Shown: positions 1-9,054 of the stretch, one piece after another
Layout of the letters: each line of letters starts with the position of its first letter
Numbering within the stretch: the first letter of the stretch is position 1
From: Actinomadura latina NBRC 106108
Lineage (GTDB): Bacteria > Actinomycetota > Actinomycetes > Streptosporangiales > Streptosporangiaceae
Reading direction: 5' to 3'
DNA length: 64,000 nt
NCBI RefSeq assembly: GCF_001552195.1
Contig: NZ_BCQS01000003.1
Span: 1 to 64,000 of the forward strand
Made by a program: the position numbers and the translations under genes
Notes under the pieces: generated by a model
Databases searched by the model: none
What the model was told of the DNA's origin: nothing
What the model saw: the letters and a program-made list of their open reading frames with translations, nothing else

Positions 1-77
1 CACCCCGCCGCTCCACCCCATCCCGCCGCTCCACCCCACCCCCGCTGCTCCGCCTCAAACGGAGAGGACCCCCCGCC

Positions 78-926
78 ATGCCAAGACGCCTCCTGGGCGT
101 GCTCGTCGCCGCCCTCCTCGGAACCGGGACGCTGACTGCCGCCGCCTCCACCGCGTCCGCCGCTCCCGCACCGGCCGCGGCGCCCGCGGTGGCCGTCGAC
201 TTCACCGGGATCGTCGCGCTCAGCAACTGCTCCGGCTCGCTCGTGCGCACCCCGGCCGCCGCCGACAGCGATCCGGCGCTCGTGCTCACCAACGGGCACT
301 GCTACGAGGGCGGCATGCCGTCCGCCGGGCAGGTCATCACGAACCGGCCGTCCAGCCGCACGTTCACGCTGCTGAACTCCAGCGGCCAGGGAACGCTCGG
401 CAGGCTGCGCGCGTCGAGGATGCTCTACGCGACCATGACCGACACCGACGTGACCCTGTACCGGCTCAACACGAGCTACGCCGCCATCGAGCGGAACTAC
501 GGCACCCGCGCGCTGGAGCTGTCGCTCGACCACCCGGCCGCCGGCGCCGATCTGCGCGTCGTCTCCGGTTACTGGCGGCGCATGTACTCCTGCAATCTCG
601 ACGGGTTCGCCTACCGCCTCCGCGAGGGCGAGTGGACGTGGAAGGACTCGGTGCGTTACACGTCCTCGTGCGACGTCATCGGCGGCACCTCGGGGTCGCC
701 GGTCATCGACGCGGCGTCCCGCAAGGTCATCGCCGTGAACAACACCATCAACGAGGACGGCGGCCGCTGCACGCTCAACAACCCCTGCGAGGTGGACGAG
801 GCGGGCAACATCACGGTGCGCCCGCACATCGGGTACGCGCAGGAGACCTACATCCTGGGCGCCTGCATCGCGCCGGGCAGCGTGATCGACTTCAACCGTC
901 CGGGCTGCCTCGTGCCGCGCGGTTGA
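78..926 (+). CDS. Secreted trypsin-like serine protease
   Basis: A 282-residue exported protease. Residues 1-29 form a Sec signal peptide: Arg residues near the start, a Leu/Ala-rich core and an AXA-type end. The trypsin-fold triad is visible: His74 in TNGHC, Asp122 or Asp124 in TDTDVTLYRL, and Ser207 in GGTSGSPV. Cysteines bracket the His and Ser motifs and probably form disulfides. The start is an ATG about 10 bases after GGAGAGG. It is monocistronic, followed by a long hairpin. Substrate is unknown; the mature part resembles actinobacterial extracellular trypsin-like proteases. The family call is firm, the role is not. Confidence 0.85.
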   Translation: MPRRLLGVLVAALLGTGTLTAAASTASAAPAPAAAPAVAVDFTGIVALSNCSGSLVRTPAAADSDPALVLTNGHCYEGGMPSAGQVITNRPSSRTFTLLNSSGQGTLGRLRASRMLYATMTDTDVTLYRLNTSYAAIERNYGTRALELSLDHPAAGADLRVVSGYWRRMYSCNLDGFAYRLREGEWTWKDSVRYTSSCDVIGGTSGSPVIDAASRKVIAVNNTINEDGGRCTLNNPCEVDEAGNITVRPHIGYAQETYILGACIAPGSVIDFNRPGCLVPRG

Positions 927-941
927 TGAGCTGACCCCCCA

Positions 942-977
942 CGGAACCCGCGGCCGGACGACCGGCCGCGGGTTCCG
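942..977 (+). terminator. 16-bp perfect hairpin after the protease gene
   Basis: Arms at 942-957 and 962-977 are perfectly complementary with a 4-base loop (ACGA). It lies 16 bases after the protease stop. No T-run follows, which is common for actinobacterial terminators. Confidence 0.7.
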
Positions 978-1022
978 CCGTCTCCGGCCCAGGTCATCGC
1001 TGTGAGGGAAGTTACGACAGCC

Positions 1023-1078
1023 CGTAGTACTACAGGCCGTAGTATGTCCCACAGAACGTAGTACTACAGCTTGTAGTA
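1023..1078 (+). promoter_or_regulatory. Double BlaI/MecI-like operator upstream of cydA
   Basis: Two nearly identical 22-base units start at 1023 and 1057, 34 bases apart. Each holds the palindrome GTAGTACTAC and an inverted repeat. Unit 2 reads TACTACA-GCT-TGTAGTA (1062-1078), perfectly symmetric; unit 1 reads TACTACA-GGC-CGTAGTA (1028-1044), one base off. TACTACA/TGTAGTA half-sites are typical of BlaI/MecI/CopY-family repressors. Location just upstream of the cydABDC operon suggests repression of the oxidase. No BlaI-family gene is in this window. I see no Rex-like site between 1000 and 1104. Confidence 0.65.
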
Positions 1079-1104
1079 GTTGAGCCGGAGAGGCATCTGG
1101 GGCC

Positions 1105-2520
1105 ATGGACTCGGTCGACATCGCACGGTGGCAGTTCGGGATCACCACCGTCTACCACTTCTTCTTCGTCCCGCTGACGATCGGGCTCTCCGCGCTCGTC
1201 GCCGGCCTGGAGACGGCGTGGCTGCGGACGGGCAAGACGAAGTACCTCCGCGCCACCAAGTTCTGGGGCAAGCTCTTCCTGATCAACTTCGCCATGGGGA
1301 TCGTCACCGGCATCGTGCAGGAGTTCCAGTTCGGGATGAACTGGAGCGACTACTCCCGGTTCGTCGGCGACATCTTCGGCGCGCCGCTCGCCATCGAGGG
1401 GCTCCTCGCGTTCTTCGTCGAGTCGACCTTCCTCGGCCTGTGGATCTTCAGCTGGGACCGGCTGAACGGCAAGCTCCACAACGCCTGCATCTGGCTCGTC
1501 CACATCGGGACGCTGCTGTCGGCGTACTTCATCCTCGCCGCCAACTCCTGGATGCAGCACCCCGTCGGCTACCGCATCGACCACGAGTCGGGACGGGCCG
1601 TCCTCACCGACTTCTGGGCCGTCCTCACCAACTCGACGCAGCTCGTCTCGTTCCCGCACACGATCACGGCGGCGTTCGTCACCGGCGGGCTGTTCATGGC
1701 CGGGGTCAGCGCCTGGCACCTCGCCCGCCGCAAGAACATCGAGGTCTTCCGCCCCTCGCTGAAGCTCGCCCTCGTCGTCACCGCGATCGCGTCCATCGGC
1801 GTCGCCATCACCGGCGACGTCCAGGGCAAGGTCATGACCGACCAGCAGCCGATGAAGATGGCCGCCGCCGAAGCCCTCTACGAGACCGAGCAGCCGGCGT
1901 CGTTCTCGATCTTCACCGTCGGAACGCCGGACGGCCGCGAGGAGGTCTTCGGGATCAAGGTGCCGCGCGTCCTGTCGTTCCTCGCCACCGGCAGCTTCGA
2001 CGGCGAGGTCAAGGGCATCAACGACGTCCAGGCCGCCGAGGAGGCGCGCTACGGGCCCGGCGACTACCGGCCCAACATCCCGATCGCCTACTGGAACTTC
2101 CGGATCATGGTCGGGGTCGGGATGCTGACCGCCCTCGTCTCGCTCGCCGGGCTGTGGCTGCTGCGGCGCGGGCGGCTGCCGTCCAGCCCCTGGGTGTACC
2201 GGATCGGCGTCCTGTCACTGGCACTCCCCTTCATCGGCAACTCCGCCGGATGGATCTTCACCGAGATGGGACGGCAGCCCTGGTCGGTGTTCGGGGTGCT
2301 GAAGACGTCCGCGAGCGTCTCACCCGGCGTGTCGCCGACGTCGATGCTCATCTCCGTCATCTCGCTGACCGCGCTGTACGGCTTCCTCATGGTCATCGAG
2401 GCCGGGCTGATGCTCAGGTACGCCAAGGCCGGACCGCCGTCCGAGGACGAGGTACTGCCGCCGCCCCCGGACTCCGATTCCGACTCCGACACTGAGCGCT
2501 CGCTCACGTTCGCCTACTGA
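1105..2520 (+). CDS. cydA: Cytochrome bd oxidase subunit I
   Basis: The 471-residue catalytic subunit of the bd-type quinol oxidase, a multi-span membrane protein that oxidises quinol and reduces O2 to water. Visible marks are the N-terminal haem-ligand region with His18 in TTVYHFFF, the FPHTITAAF His motif, the QEFQFGMNW stretch and the signature GWIFTEMGRQPW. Its length suits the short Q-loop class. The C-terminus ends in an acidic Asp/Ser-rich tail. The ATG follows a GGAGAGG-like site. cydB starts 11 bases downstream, so the genes are co-transcribed. The double palindrome at 1023-1078 is the probable control site. Confidence 0.96.
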   Translation: MDSVDIARWQFGITTVYHFFFVPLTIGLSALVAGLETAWLRTGKTKYLRATKFWGKLFLINFAMGIVTGIVQEFQFGMNWSDYSRFVGDIFGAPLAIEGLLAFFVESTFLGLWIFSWDRLNGKLHNACIWLVHIGTLLSAYFILAANSWMQHPVGYRIDHESGRAVLTDFWAVLTNSTQLVSFPHTITAAFVTGGLFMAGVSAWHLARRKNIEVFRPSLKLALVVTAIASIGVAITGDVQGKVMTDQQPMKMAAAEALYETEQPASFSIFTVGTPDGREEVFGIKVPRVLSFLATGSFDGEVKGINDVQAAEEARYGPGDYRPNIPIAYWNFRIMVGVGMLTALVSLAGLWLLRRGRLPSSPWVYRIGVLSLALPFIGNSAGWIFTEMGRQPWSVFGVLKTSASVSPGVSPTSMLISVISLTALYGFLMVIEAGLMLRYAKAGPPSEDEVLPPPPDSDSDSDTERSLTFAY

Positions 2521-2531
2521 GGGGGCCGGTC

Positions 2532-3551
2532 ATGGAACTCACCACCGTCTGGTTCATCATCATCGCCTTCCTGTGGACGAGCTACTTCTTCCTGGAGGGA
2601 TTCGACTTCGGCGTCGGGATCCTGCTTCCCGTCCTCGGCCGCGACGACGTCGAGCGCCGCGTCGTCATCAACACCATCGGACCCGTCTGGGACGGCAACG
2701 AGGTGTGGTTCATCGTCGCCGGCGCCGCCACGTTCGCCGCGTTCCCCGAGTGGTACGCCACCCTCTTCAGCGGCTTCTACCTGCCGCTGCTGCTGATCCT
2801 GCTCGCGCTGATCATCCGCGGCGTCGCGTTCGAGTACCGCGGCAAGAAGGACGACGCGCGGTGGCGGTCCCGCTGGGACAAGGCCATCTTCTGGGGGAGC
2901 CTGCTCCCCGCGTTCCTGTGGGGCGTCGCGTTCGCGAACATCGTCCGGGGCGTGCCGCTGGACACTTCGCACGAGTACGCGGGGACGTTCTTCGACCTGC
3001 TCAACCCGTACGCGCTGCTCGGCGGGCTGACCACGACGATCCTGTTCGTCCTGCACGGCGCCGTGTTCCTGGCGCTGAAGACGTCCGGCGCCATCCGGGT
3101 GCAGGCGCGGCGCGTCGCGACCGTCGCCGCGGTGGCGGCCATCGCCGCCGGCGGCAGCTTCCTGCTCATCACGCAGCTGCAGCACGGCAAGCCGGTGACC
3201 TGGCTGACCGCGCTCGGCGCCGCCGCCGGGCTGCTGCTCGCCGCCGCCGCCAACCGGCGCGGACGCGAGGGCTGGGCGTTCGTCGGCACCGGCGCCGCCA
3301 TCGTGCTCGCCGTCGCCACCCTGTTCACCGCGCTGTTCCCGGACGTCATGCCGTCCACGCTCGGCTCCGGCGGCCTGACCACCGAGAACGCCGCATCGAC
3401 CGGCTACACCCTCACGATCATGACGTGGGTCGCCGTCGTGTTCACCCCGATCGTGCTGATCTACCAGGGGTGGACGTACTGGATCTTCCGGAAGCGGATC
3501 GGCACGTCCCACATCCCGGCCGCCGCGAAGAAGCCCGAGCCGGTGCCGTGA
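2532..3551 (+). CDS. cydB: Cytochrome bd oxidase subunit II
   Basis: The 339-residue second structural subunit. Hallmarks of the family are WFIIIAFLWTSYFFLEGFDFG at the N-terminus, the GPVWDGNEVWFI motif and the RGVAFEYRGK motif, spread over about eight to nine hydrophobic segments. It pairs with CydA to form the membrane oxidase. Its TGA stop overlaps the GTG start of cydD (GTGA), which indicates translational coupling. Confidence 0.95.
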   Translation: MELTTVWFIIIAFLWTSYFFLEGFDFGVGILLPVLGRDDVERRVVINTIGPVWDGNEVWFIVAGAATFAAFPEWYATLFSGFYLPLLLILLALIIRGVAFEYRGKKDDARWRSRWDKAIFWGSLLPAFLWGVAFANIVRGVPLDTSHEYAGTFFDLLNPYALLGGLTTTILFVLHGAVFLALKTSGAIRVQARRVATVAAVAAIAAGGSFLLITQLQHGKPVTWLTALGAAAGLLLAAAANRRGREGWAFVGTGAAIVLAVATLFTALFPDVMPSTLGSGGLTTENAASTGYTLTIMTWVAVVFTPIVLIYQGWTYWIFRKRIGTSHIPAAAKKPEPVP

Positions 3552-5197
3552 AACCCCTCGACCCGCGGCTGCTGAAGTACGCCCGGACGACACGGATCTT
3601 CCTGCTGTCGTCCGTGGCGCTCGGCACCGCCACCGCCGGGCTGATCATCGCGCAGGCGACACTGCTCGCCGACATGCTCACCCGCGCGTTCCTGGGTGGC
3701 GCCTCCCTCGCCGGCCTGCGCACCCCCCTCGCGCTGCTGCTGGCCGTCGTCCTGGCGCGGACGCTGGTCGCCTGGCTGCAGGAGGTCGCCGCCCACCGCT
3801 CGTCCGCCGCGGTGAAGTCCCAGCTGCGCGGCCGGCTGCTCGCCCGCGCGCTGGGGCTCGGCCCGCGCTGGCTGTCCGGCGAACGCAGCGGCGAACTCGC
3901 CACCCTCGCCACCCGCGGCATCGACGCCCTGGACGACTACTTCTCCCGGTACCTGCCGCAGCTCGTCCTCGCGGTGATCGTCCCGGCGGCCGTCGGGTTC
4001 CGGATCCTGCTCGGCGACTGGCTGTCCGCCGTGACGATCGCGGCGACGGTGCCGCTCATCCCGGTCTTCGCGATCCTCGTCGGGCTCACCACGCAGCGGA
4101 AGATGGACCGGCAGTGGCGGACGCTCTCCGTCCTCGCCGCGCACTTCCTGGACGTCGTCGCGGGGCTGCCCACGCTGAAGATCTTCGGCCGTGCCCGCGC
4201 GCAGGCGGACCGGATCCGGGAGGTCACCGACCGGCACCGGCGCGCGACGATGTCGACCCTGCGGATCGCGTTCCTGTCCGCCCTCGTCCTCGAACTGCTG
4301 TCGACGCTGTCGGTCGCACTGGTCGCCGTGTCCATCGGGCTGCGGCTGGTCGAAGGCGGGCTGGGGCTTGAGACGGCGCTGCTCGTCCTGATCCTCGCGC
4401 CCGAGGCCTACCTTCCGCTGCGGCAGGTCGGCGCGCAGTACCACGCGAGCGTCGAGGGCCTCACCGCCGCGTCGCGGATCTTCGAGGTCCTCGAAACGCC
4501 GCTGCCCGCCGCCGGGACCCGCTCCGACCTTCCGGACCTCTCCCACGCGACCCTCCGCCTGGACGGGGTGACGGTCGCCTACGACCGGGGGCCGGCGCTG
4601 TCCGCCTTCTCGCTGACCGTCCATCCCGGGGAGACCGTCGCCCTGATGGGCCCGAGCGGCGCCGGGAAGTCGACCGTGCTGTCGGTGCTTCTCGGATTCG
4701 TCCAGCCCGACGCGGGACGCGTCCTGGTCGACTGGGACGACCTCTCCGGCTTCTCGCCGGACGCCTGGCGCGCCCAGATCGCCTGGGTACCGCAGCGTCC
4801 CCACCTCTTCGCCGGGACGGTCGCCGAGAACATCCGCCTGGGCGACCCGTCCGCGTCTCGGGAGTCGGTGCGCGCCGCCGCCGAGGCCGCCAACGCACTG
4901 CCGTTCATCGAGGCGCTGCCCGCCGGCTTCGACACTCCGCTCGGCGACCGCGGCGCCGGCCTGTCCGCCGGGCAGCGGCAGCGGCTCGCCCTGGCCCGCG
5001 CCTTCCTCCGCGACGCGCCGCTCCTCCTCCTGGACGAGCCGACCTCGAACCTGGACGTGGAGAGCGAAGCCGCGGTCATCGACGCCGTGCGGCGCCTGAA
5101 GGCCGGCCGCACCGTCATCCTCGTCGCCCACCGCCCGGCCCTGGCCACCCTGGCCGACCGCGTGATCAAGGTCGAACCCGCGACGGTGACGACATGA
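3548..5197 (+). CDS. cydD: CydD-type ABC exporter half-transporter for bd oxidase assembly
   Basis: A 549-residue half-transporter. With CydC it exports thiols (glutathione or cysteine in E. coli) needed to assemble cytochrome bd. The N-terminal membrane domain spans about residues 1-320. The ATPase domain has Walker A GPSGAGKST near 367, signature LSAGQRQR near 474 and Walker B LLLLDEPTSNLD near 494. The GTG start at 3548 overlaps the cydB stop. An upstream in-frame extension is possible on paper but lies wholly inside cydB and is rejected. Confidence 0.93.
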   Translation: MKPLDPRLLKYARTTRIFLLSSVALGTATAGLIIAQATLLADMLTRAFLGGASLAGLRTPLALLLAVVLARTLVAWLQEVAAHRSSAAVKSQLRGRLLARALGLGPRWLSGERSGELATLATRGIDALDDYFSRYLPQLVLAVIVPAAVGFRILLGDWLSAVTIAATVPLIPVFAILVGLTTQRKMDRQWRTLSVLAAHFLDVVAGLPTLKIFGRARAQADRIREVTDRHRRATMSTLRIAFLSALVLELLSTLSVALVAVSIGLRLVEGGLGLETALLVLILAPEAYLPLRQVGAQYHASVEGLTAASRIFEVLETPLPAAGTRSDLPDLSHATLRLDGVTVAYDRGPALSAFSLTVHPGETVALMGPSGAGKSTVLSVLLGFVQPDAGRVLVDWDDLSGFSPDAWRAQIAWVPQRPHLFAGTVAENIRLGDPSASRESVRAAAEAANALPFIEALPAGFDTPLGDRGAGLSAGQRQRLALARAFLRDAPLLLLDEPTSNLDVESEAAVIDAVRRLKAGRTVILVAHRPALATLADRVIKVEPATVTT

Positions 5198-5231
5198 CTC
5201 CCTACGGCAGCATCGCGCCCGCTGACCTCAT

Positions 5232-5247
5232 TGATTCACGTGAAACC
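5232..5247. promoter_or_regulatory. parS-like site in the cydD-cydC spacer
   Basis: The 16-mer differs from TGTTTCACGTGAAACA at positions 3 and 16. The core TTCACGTGAAAC is intact. It lies about 34 kb left of oriC, well away from the other four parS-like sites. Confidence 0.55.
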
Positions 5248-5380
5248 TCCGATCCTCCAGAGGCTTCAACTGCCTCATTCGTCACAAGCCGGGCGCATGT
5301 TCCCGTCCAGCCGCGTGAGCCGGTTCGCACCAACGCTCTGCCGCCCTCGGAGGGCTTGCTCTTGTCGTGGGGGTGTTGAC

Positions 5381-7138
5381 GTGATTCTGCGGCTCATCAA
5401 GTTCGCCCGGCCGGCTCGGGGGCGGTTCCTGCTCGCTGTCCTGTTCGGGGCTTTGGCGCTTGGCAGCGGGGTCGGGCTCATGGCGACCTCTGCGTGGCTT
5501 ATCTCCCGGGCAGCGCAACATCCACCCGTCCTTATGCTGATGGTCGCGATCGTGGCCGTCCGCGCGTTCGGGCTCGGCCGCGGCGTGTTCCGCTACATCG
5601 AGCGCCTCGTCGGGCATGACGCCACCTTCCGCATCCTCGCTGACCTGCGCGCGCGTGTGTACGAGCGGCTGGAACGGCTCGCGCCCGGCGGACTCCCCGC
5701 TTTCCGTGGCGGCGACCTCCTGAACCGGCTCGTCGCGGACGTCGACGCCGTCCAGGACCTCTTCCTCCGCGTCCTGCTGCCCTGCACTGTCGCCGCCGTC
5801 GTCGGCGGCGCCTCGGTAGGGGTCGCGTGGGCGCTCCTCCCCTCGGCGGGGGTCGTCCTCCTGCTCGCCTTGCTCCTGGCCGGTGTCGTCGCACCCTGGC
5901 TGTCGTCCGTGCTGGCGCGCCGAGCAGAACGCCGGACAACCGACCTGCGCGGTGAACTGACCTCCCACGTCGTCGACACCCTCCAGGGCGCACCGGAACT
6001 CATCGCCTACGGCGCCGCCCCCACCCAGCTCGCCGAAGCCACCCGCCTCGACCGCGAGTTCACCCGGGCGACGGCCCGCTCCGCCGCCACCGCCGGCCTC
6101 GGCGCGGCCATCTCCGCCCTCGCCGGCGGCCTGGCCGTGTGGGGCAGCCTCTCCGTCGGCGTCCCGGCCGTCCGCTCGGGCGCGCTCGACGGGGTGCTGC
6201 TCGCGGTGATCGTCCTGCTCCCGCTGGCCGCATTCGAGGTCGTCGCCGGACTGCCGCTCGCCGCCCAGTACCTGCAGCGCGTCCGGCGCTCGGCAACGCG
6301 AATCTTCGCCGTCCTCGACGCGCCGCCGCCCGTCCAGGACCCGGCCACGCCGGCCCCACTCCCCGCGTCCCCGTACACGCTCAAGGTCGAGAACCTGCGA
6401 GCCCGGTGGACGCCGGCCGCCCCCTACGCGCTCGACGGCGTCTCCCTGGAGCTTCTGCCGGGCCGCCGCTGCGCGATCGTCGGCCCGTCCGGTTCGGGCA
6501 AGACGACCCTGACCTCGGTCCTGCTGCGCTTCCTGGATCCGGCCTCCGGTGCGGTGTCCCTGAACGGGACCGGGCTGGAAGCCTTGGCAGGGGACGACGT
6601 CCGCAAGGTCATCGGCCTGTGCGCCCAGGACGCGCACCTGTTCGACTCGACGATCGGGGCGAACATCCGCCTGGCCCGCCCCTCCGCGACCGACGACGAC
6701 ATCCGCGACGCCCTGCACCGCGCCCGCATCCTCGACTGGGTCGACTCCCTGCCGAAGGGCCTCGACACCCGCGTCGGCGAGCACGGCGCGCAGGTCTCCG
6801 GCGGCCAGCGCCAGCGCATCGCCCTGGCCCGCGCCCTCCTCGCCGACTTCCCGATCCTGCTGCTGGACGAGCCCGCCGAGCACCTCGACATCGCGACCGC
6901 CGACGAGCTCACCGCCGACCTCCTGACCGCCACCGAGGGCCGGACGACCCTCCTCGTCACCCACCGCCTCGCCGGTCTGGACGCCGTCGACGAGATCATC
7001 GTCCTGGACGAGGGCCGCGTCGCCGACCGCGGAACCCACGCCGACCTCGTCTCCCGTCCCGGCCTCTACCGCTCCCTCTGGGAGCGGGAACGCTCATCCG
7101 CCCCCGCACCACAACTCCTCAGCGGCAGCGAGGGATGA
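5381..7138 (+). CDS. cydC: CydC-type ABC exporter half-transporter for bd oxidase assembly
   Basis: The 585-residue partner of CydD. It has an N-terminal membrane domain, Walker A GPSGSGKTT near residue 367, signature VSGGQRQR near 472 and Walker B LLLLDEP. I chose the GTG at 5381 (reading V-I-L-R-L-I-K-F-A-R) because the homologous N-terminus begins there; an ATG at 5231 would add 50 residues that look like translated spacer. The gap from cydD is 183 bases and holds a parS-like site, so this gene is less tightly coupled than the first three. Confidence 0.92.
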   Translation: MILRLIKFARPARGRFLLAVLFGALALGSGVGLMATSAWLISRAAQHPPVLMLMVAIVAVRAFGLGRGVFRYIERLVGHDATFRILADLRARVYERLERLAPGGLPAFRGGDLLNRLVADVDAVQDLFLRVLLPCTVAAVVGGASVGVAWALLPSAGVVLLLALLLAGVVAPWLSSVLARRAERRTTDLRGELTSHVVDTLQGAPELIAYGAAPTQLAEATRLDREFTRATARSAATAGLGAAISALAGGLAVWGSLSVGVPAVRSGALDGVLLAVIVLLPLAAFEVVAGLPLAAQYLQRVRRSATRIFAVLDAPPPVQDPATPAPLPASPYTLKVENLRARWTPAAPYALDGVSLELLPGRRCAIVGPSGSGKTTLTSVLLRFLDPASGAVSLNGTGLEALAGDDVRKVIGLCAQDAHLFDSTIGANIRLARPSATDDDIRDALHRARILDWVDSLPKGLDTRVGEHGAQVSGGQRQRIALARALLADFPILLLDEPAEHLDIATADELTADLLTATEGRTTLLVTHRLAGLDAVDEIIVLDEGRVADRGTHADLVSRPGLYRSLWERERSSAPAPQLLSGSEG

Positions 7139-7180
7139 AACCCTGAAAGCCCCCTGGCCGTTCCTCGGCGAACCTTCGTA

Positions 7181-7198
7181 GGCTCCGGGCCCGGAGCC
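7181..7198. terminator. 18-bp perfect palindrome after cydC
   Basis: GGCTCCGGG-CCCGGAGCC with no loop, 43 bases after the cydC stop and before the glycosidase gene. It may be a terminator or attenuator; no T-run follows. Confidence 0.4.
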
Positions 7199-7218
7199 GA
7201 AACCCCGAAGGGCCGCCC

Positions 7219-8574
7219 ATGCCTCCGTCCACCCCCCACGACCGGACGGCCATCAACCGGAGACAGTTCATCGGCGTGACCGCCGGCGCCGCCGCGGCGT
7301 CCACCCTCCTCGATCCCGCCCCGGCCCGCGCCGAAGCCCACGCACAGCACCGCCGTCGCCGCCGGGTCCGGTTCGGCGTGAACTACGTCCCGAGCAAGAA
7401 CTGGTGGTTCTCCTGGTCGGACTGGGACCGCAGGTCGATCGCGGCCGACCTCGACGACATCGCATCCCTGGGCATGGACCACATCCGCATCATGCTGATC
7501 TGGTCGGAGCTGCAACCGAACGCAACCTACGTGCGCGGCGAACTCCTCGACCGCCTTGAGGAACTGCTCGACCTCGCCGACCGGCGCGACCTGGACGTAG
7601 AGGTGACCGTCCTCAACGGCGCGGTCAGCGGCGTCCTGTTCGTCCCGCCGTACCTCATCAGCAACGGCAACGGCGAAATACGCAACATCCTCACCGACCC
7701 GATGGCGATCGAACGAGAGCAATGGCTCCTCACCCAGGTCGCCGAACGGATCGGACGGCACCGCAGATTCCTGGGCTTCGACCTCTCCAACGAGATCCAC
7801 TGGTTCGCCATCCCGCTGGGCATGCAGGCCACCCAGGCCGAGGGCGACGCCTGGCACACCGCCCTGTTCGACACCTGCGAAAAGACCGCACCAGGCAAGA
7901 TTCACGTGTCGGGAATCGACCATTGGCCCTGGCAGAACAACGCCTACTGGACCCGGCAAGGCCTCGCCACATCCGGCACGATGACCGCCAACCACACCTG
8001 GGCCGGATGGACGCAGGTCATCCAGCGCTACGGCTCCCTCTCCACTTCGTCCACGCACTACTCCGAGTTCTTCATCGAACTCATCAAGGCGTTCCACACC
8101 GACCTGGAGCGCAAGGTCTGGATCGAGGAAACCGGCGTCTCCACCGTCTGGATGGACGCGGCCGACATCCCACCGTGGACGGAACGCTCAATCCGCGCGA
8201 TGGCGTCCTGCACCGACCTCTTCGGCATCACCTGGTGGGACTCCCACGACCTGAACCCCAAGCTCAGCGGATACGTCGACCTCGAATACGACCTCGGCCT
8301 CTTCACCAACGACCGGAAACTCAAGCCGATCGGCAAGACCATCCGCGAACTCATCGCCGAGTTCGGCAGGCACCCGCCAGAACCGCTCCGGCGAACCACG
8401 GCCCTCGTGCTACCGGACGACATGATCCCGGTGAAGGACTTCAGCGACCTCTTCGACCCGTTCATGAAGCTCATCGACGAGGGAACCCGTCCCGCCGTCG
8501 TCCTCCAGAGTCGGACCGCAGACGCCGCCTACCTGGCCGCCCGCGGCATCAAGAACCTGATCACCCTCGCTTGA
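7219..8574 (+). CDS. Tat-exported GH5-like glycoside hydrolase
   Basis: A 451-residue secreted enzyme. The N-terminus has a twin-arginine signal (RRQFIGVTAG, residues 14-23) followed by an Ala-rich h-region and a likely cleavage after ARA. The body reads as a TIM-barrel glycosidase: FGVNYVPSKNWW opens it, LSNEIHW (Glu near 190) fits the acid/base, and WIEETGVST (Glu near 301) fits the nucleophile of clan GH-A, closest in style to GH5. Substrate cannot be read from the sequence. The gene starts 80 bases after cydC, and another Tat-signal glycosidase remnant follows. Confidence 0.8.
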   Translation: MPPSTPHDRTAINRRQFIGVTAGAAAASTLLDPAPARAEAHAQHRRRRRVRFGVNYVPSKNWWFSWSDWDRRSIAADLDDIASLGMDHIRIMLIWSELQPNATYVRGELLDRLEELLDLADRRDLDVEVTVLNGAVSGVLFVPPYLISNGNGEIRNILTDPMAIEREQWLLTQVAERIGRHRRFLGFDLSNEIHWFAIPLGMQATQAEGDAWHTALFDTCEKTAPGKIHVSGIDHWPWQNNAYWTRQGLATSGTMTANHTWAGWTQVIQRYGSLSTSSTHYSEFFIELIKAFHTDLERKVWIEETGVSTVWMDAADIPPWTERSIRAMASCTDLFGITWWDSHDLNPKLSGYVDLEYDLGLFTNDRKLKPIGKTIRELIAEFGRHPPEPLRRTTALVLPDDMIPVKDFSDLFDPFMKLIDEGTRPAVVLQSRTADAAYLAARGIKNLITLA

Positions 8575-8623
8575 CGACATCTAGGCCGCTCTACCGCCGG
8601 CAGTCGCCTCAAGGAGACTCACG

Positions 8624-8962
8624 ATGACCTCGCACACCCGCCGCACGTTCCTCCTCGCCGGCGGAACCGGCGTAGCCGCCGCGCTGGGCGGACTTCGACC
8701 AGCGGCCGCCGCAACCTGGGAAACGGTGATCGACGGCTCCTTCACGAACTACGCCACTCTCGAATCGGCGTGGAACTACCGCTACCCATGGGGCTCGGAC
8801 CACAACGGCAGCGCCCGCATGTACGGAAACGCGTCCGACCACAACCACGTCTACCTCGAAAGCCTCCCGCGCGAACGGCGCTCAACCCCTGACAGACCGA
8901 TTCGCGCAGGAGTGCCCTCCGGCTCCAGGAGGGGTCTGGGGAACCACGGGGTTCCCCAGTAG
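8624..8962 (+). pseudogene. Truncated Tat-signal protein, GH16-like N-terminus
   Basis: The first ~84 residues look genuine: a Tat signal (RRTFLLAGGTG), then WETVIDGSFTNYATLESAWN and an NGSARMY segment, as in the start of secreted GH16-like or related carbohydrate-active proteins. After about position 8870 the reading becomes Arg/Pro-rich with no family resemblance, so the catalytic domain is lost. A GGAG ribosome site precedes the ATG. It was probably once a functional partner of the GH5-like gene. The family assignment is tentative. Confidence 0.55.
8936..8959. terminator. Hairpin at the end of the truncated glycosidase
   Basis: A 10-bp perfect stem (8936-8945 with 8950-8959) and a 4-base loop, just before the GNAT gene. 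No T-run follows. Confidence 0.45.
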
Positions 8963-9054
8963 CGCACGCGCAACCGACCTCCGGCACGCCTGCACGGACA
9001 CTCGCTGTAGGGGGCGATGGGCACAGGTCGGTTCATTACCTAGTGTGGCTCTCC

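Noticed and set aside
1000..1104. Rex-type operator for the cyd operon
   Set aside because: No TTGTGAA-N-TTCACAA-like dyad can be seen; the only strong symmetry is the TACTACA/TGTAGTA pair.
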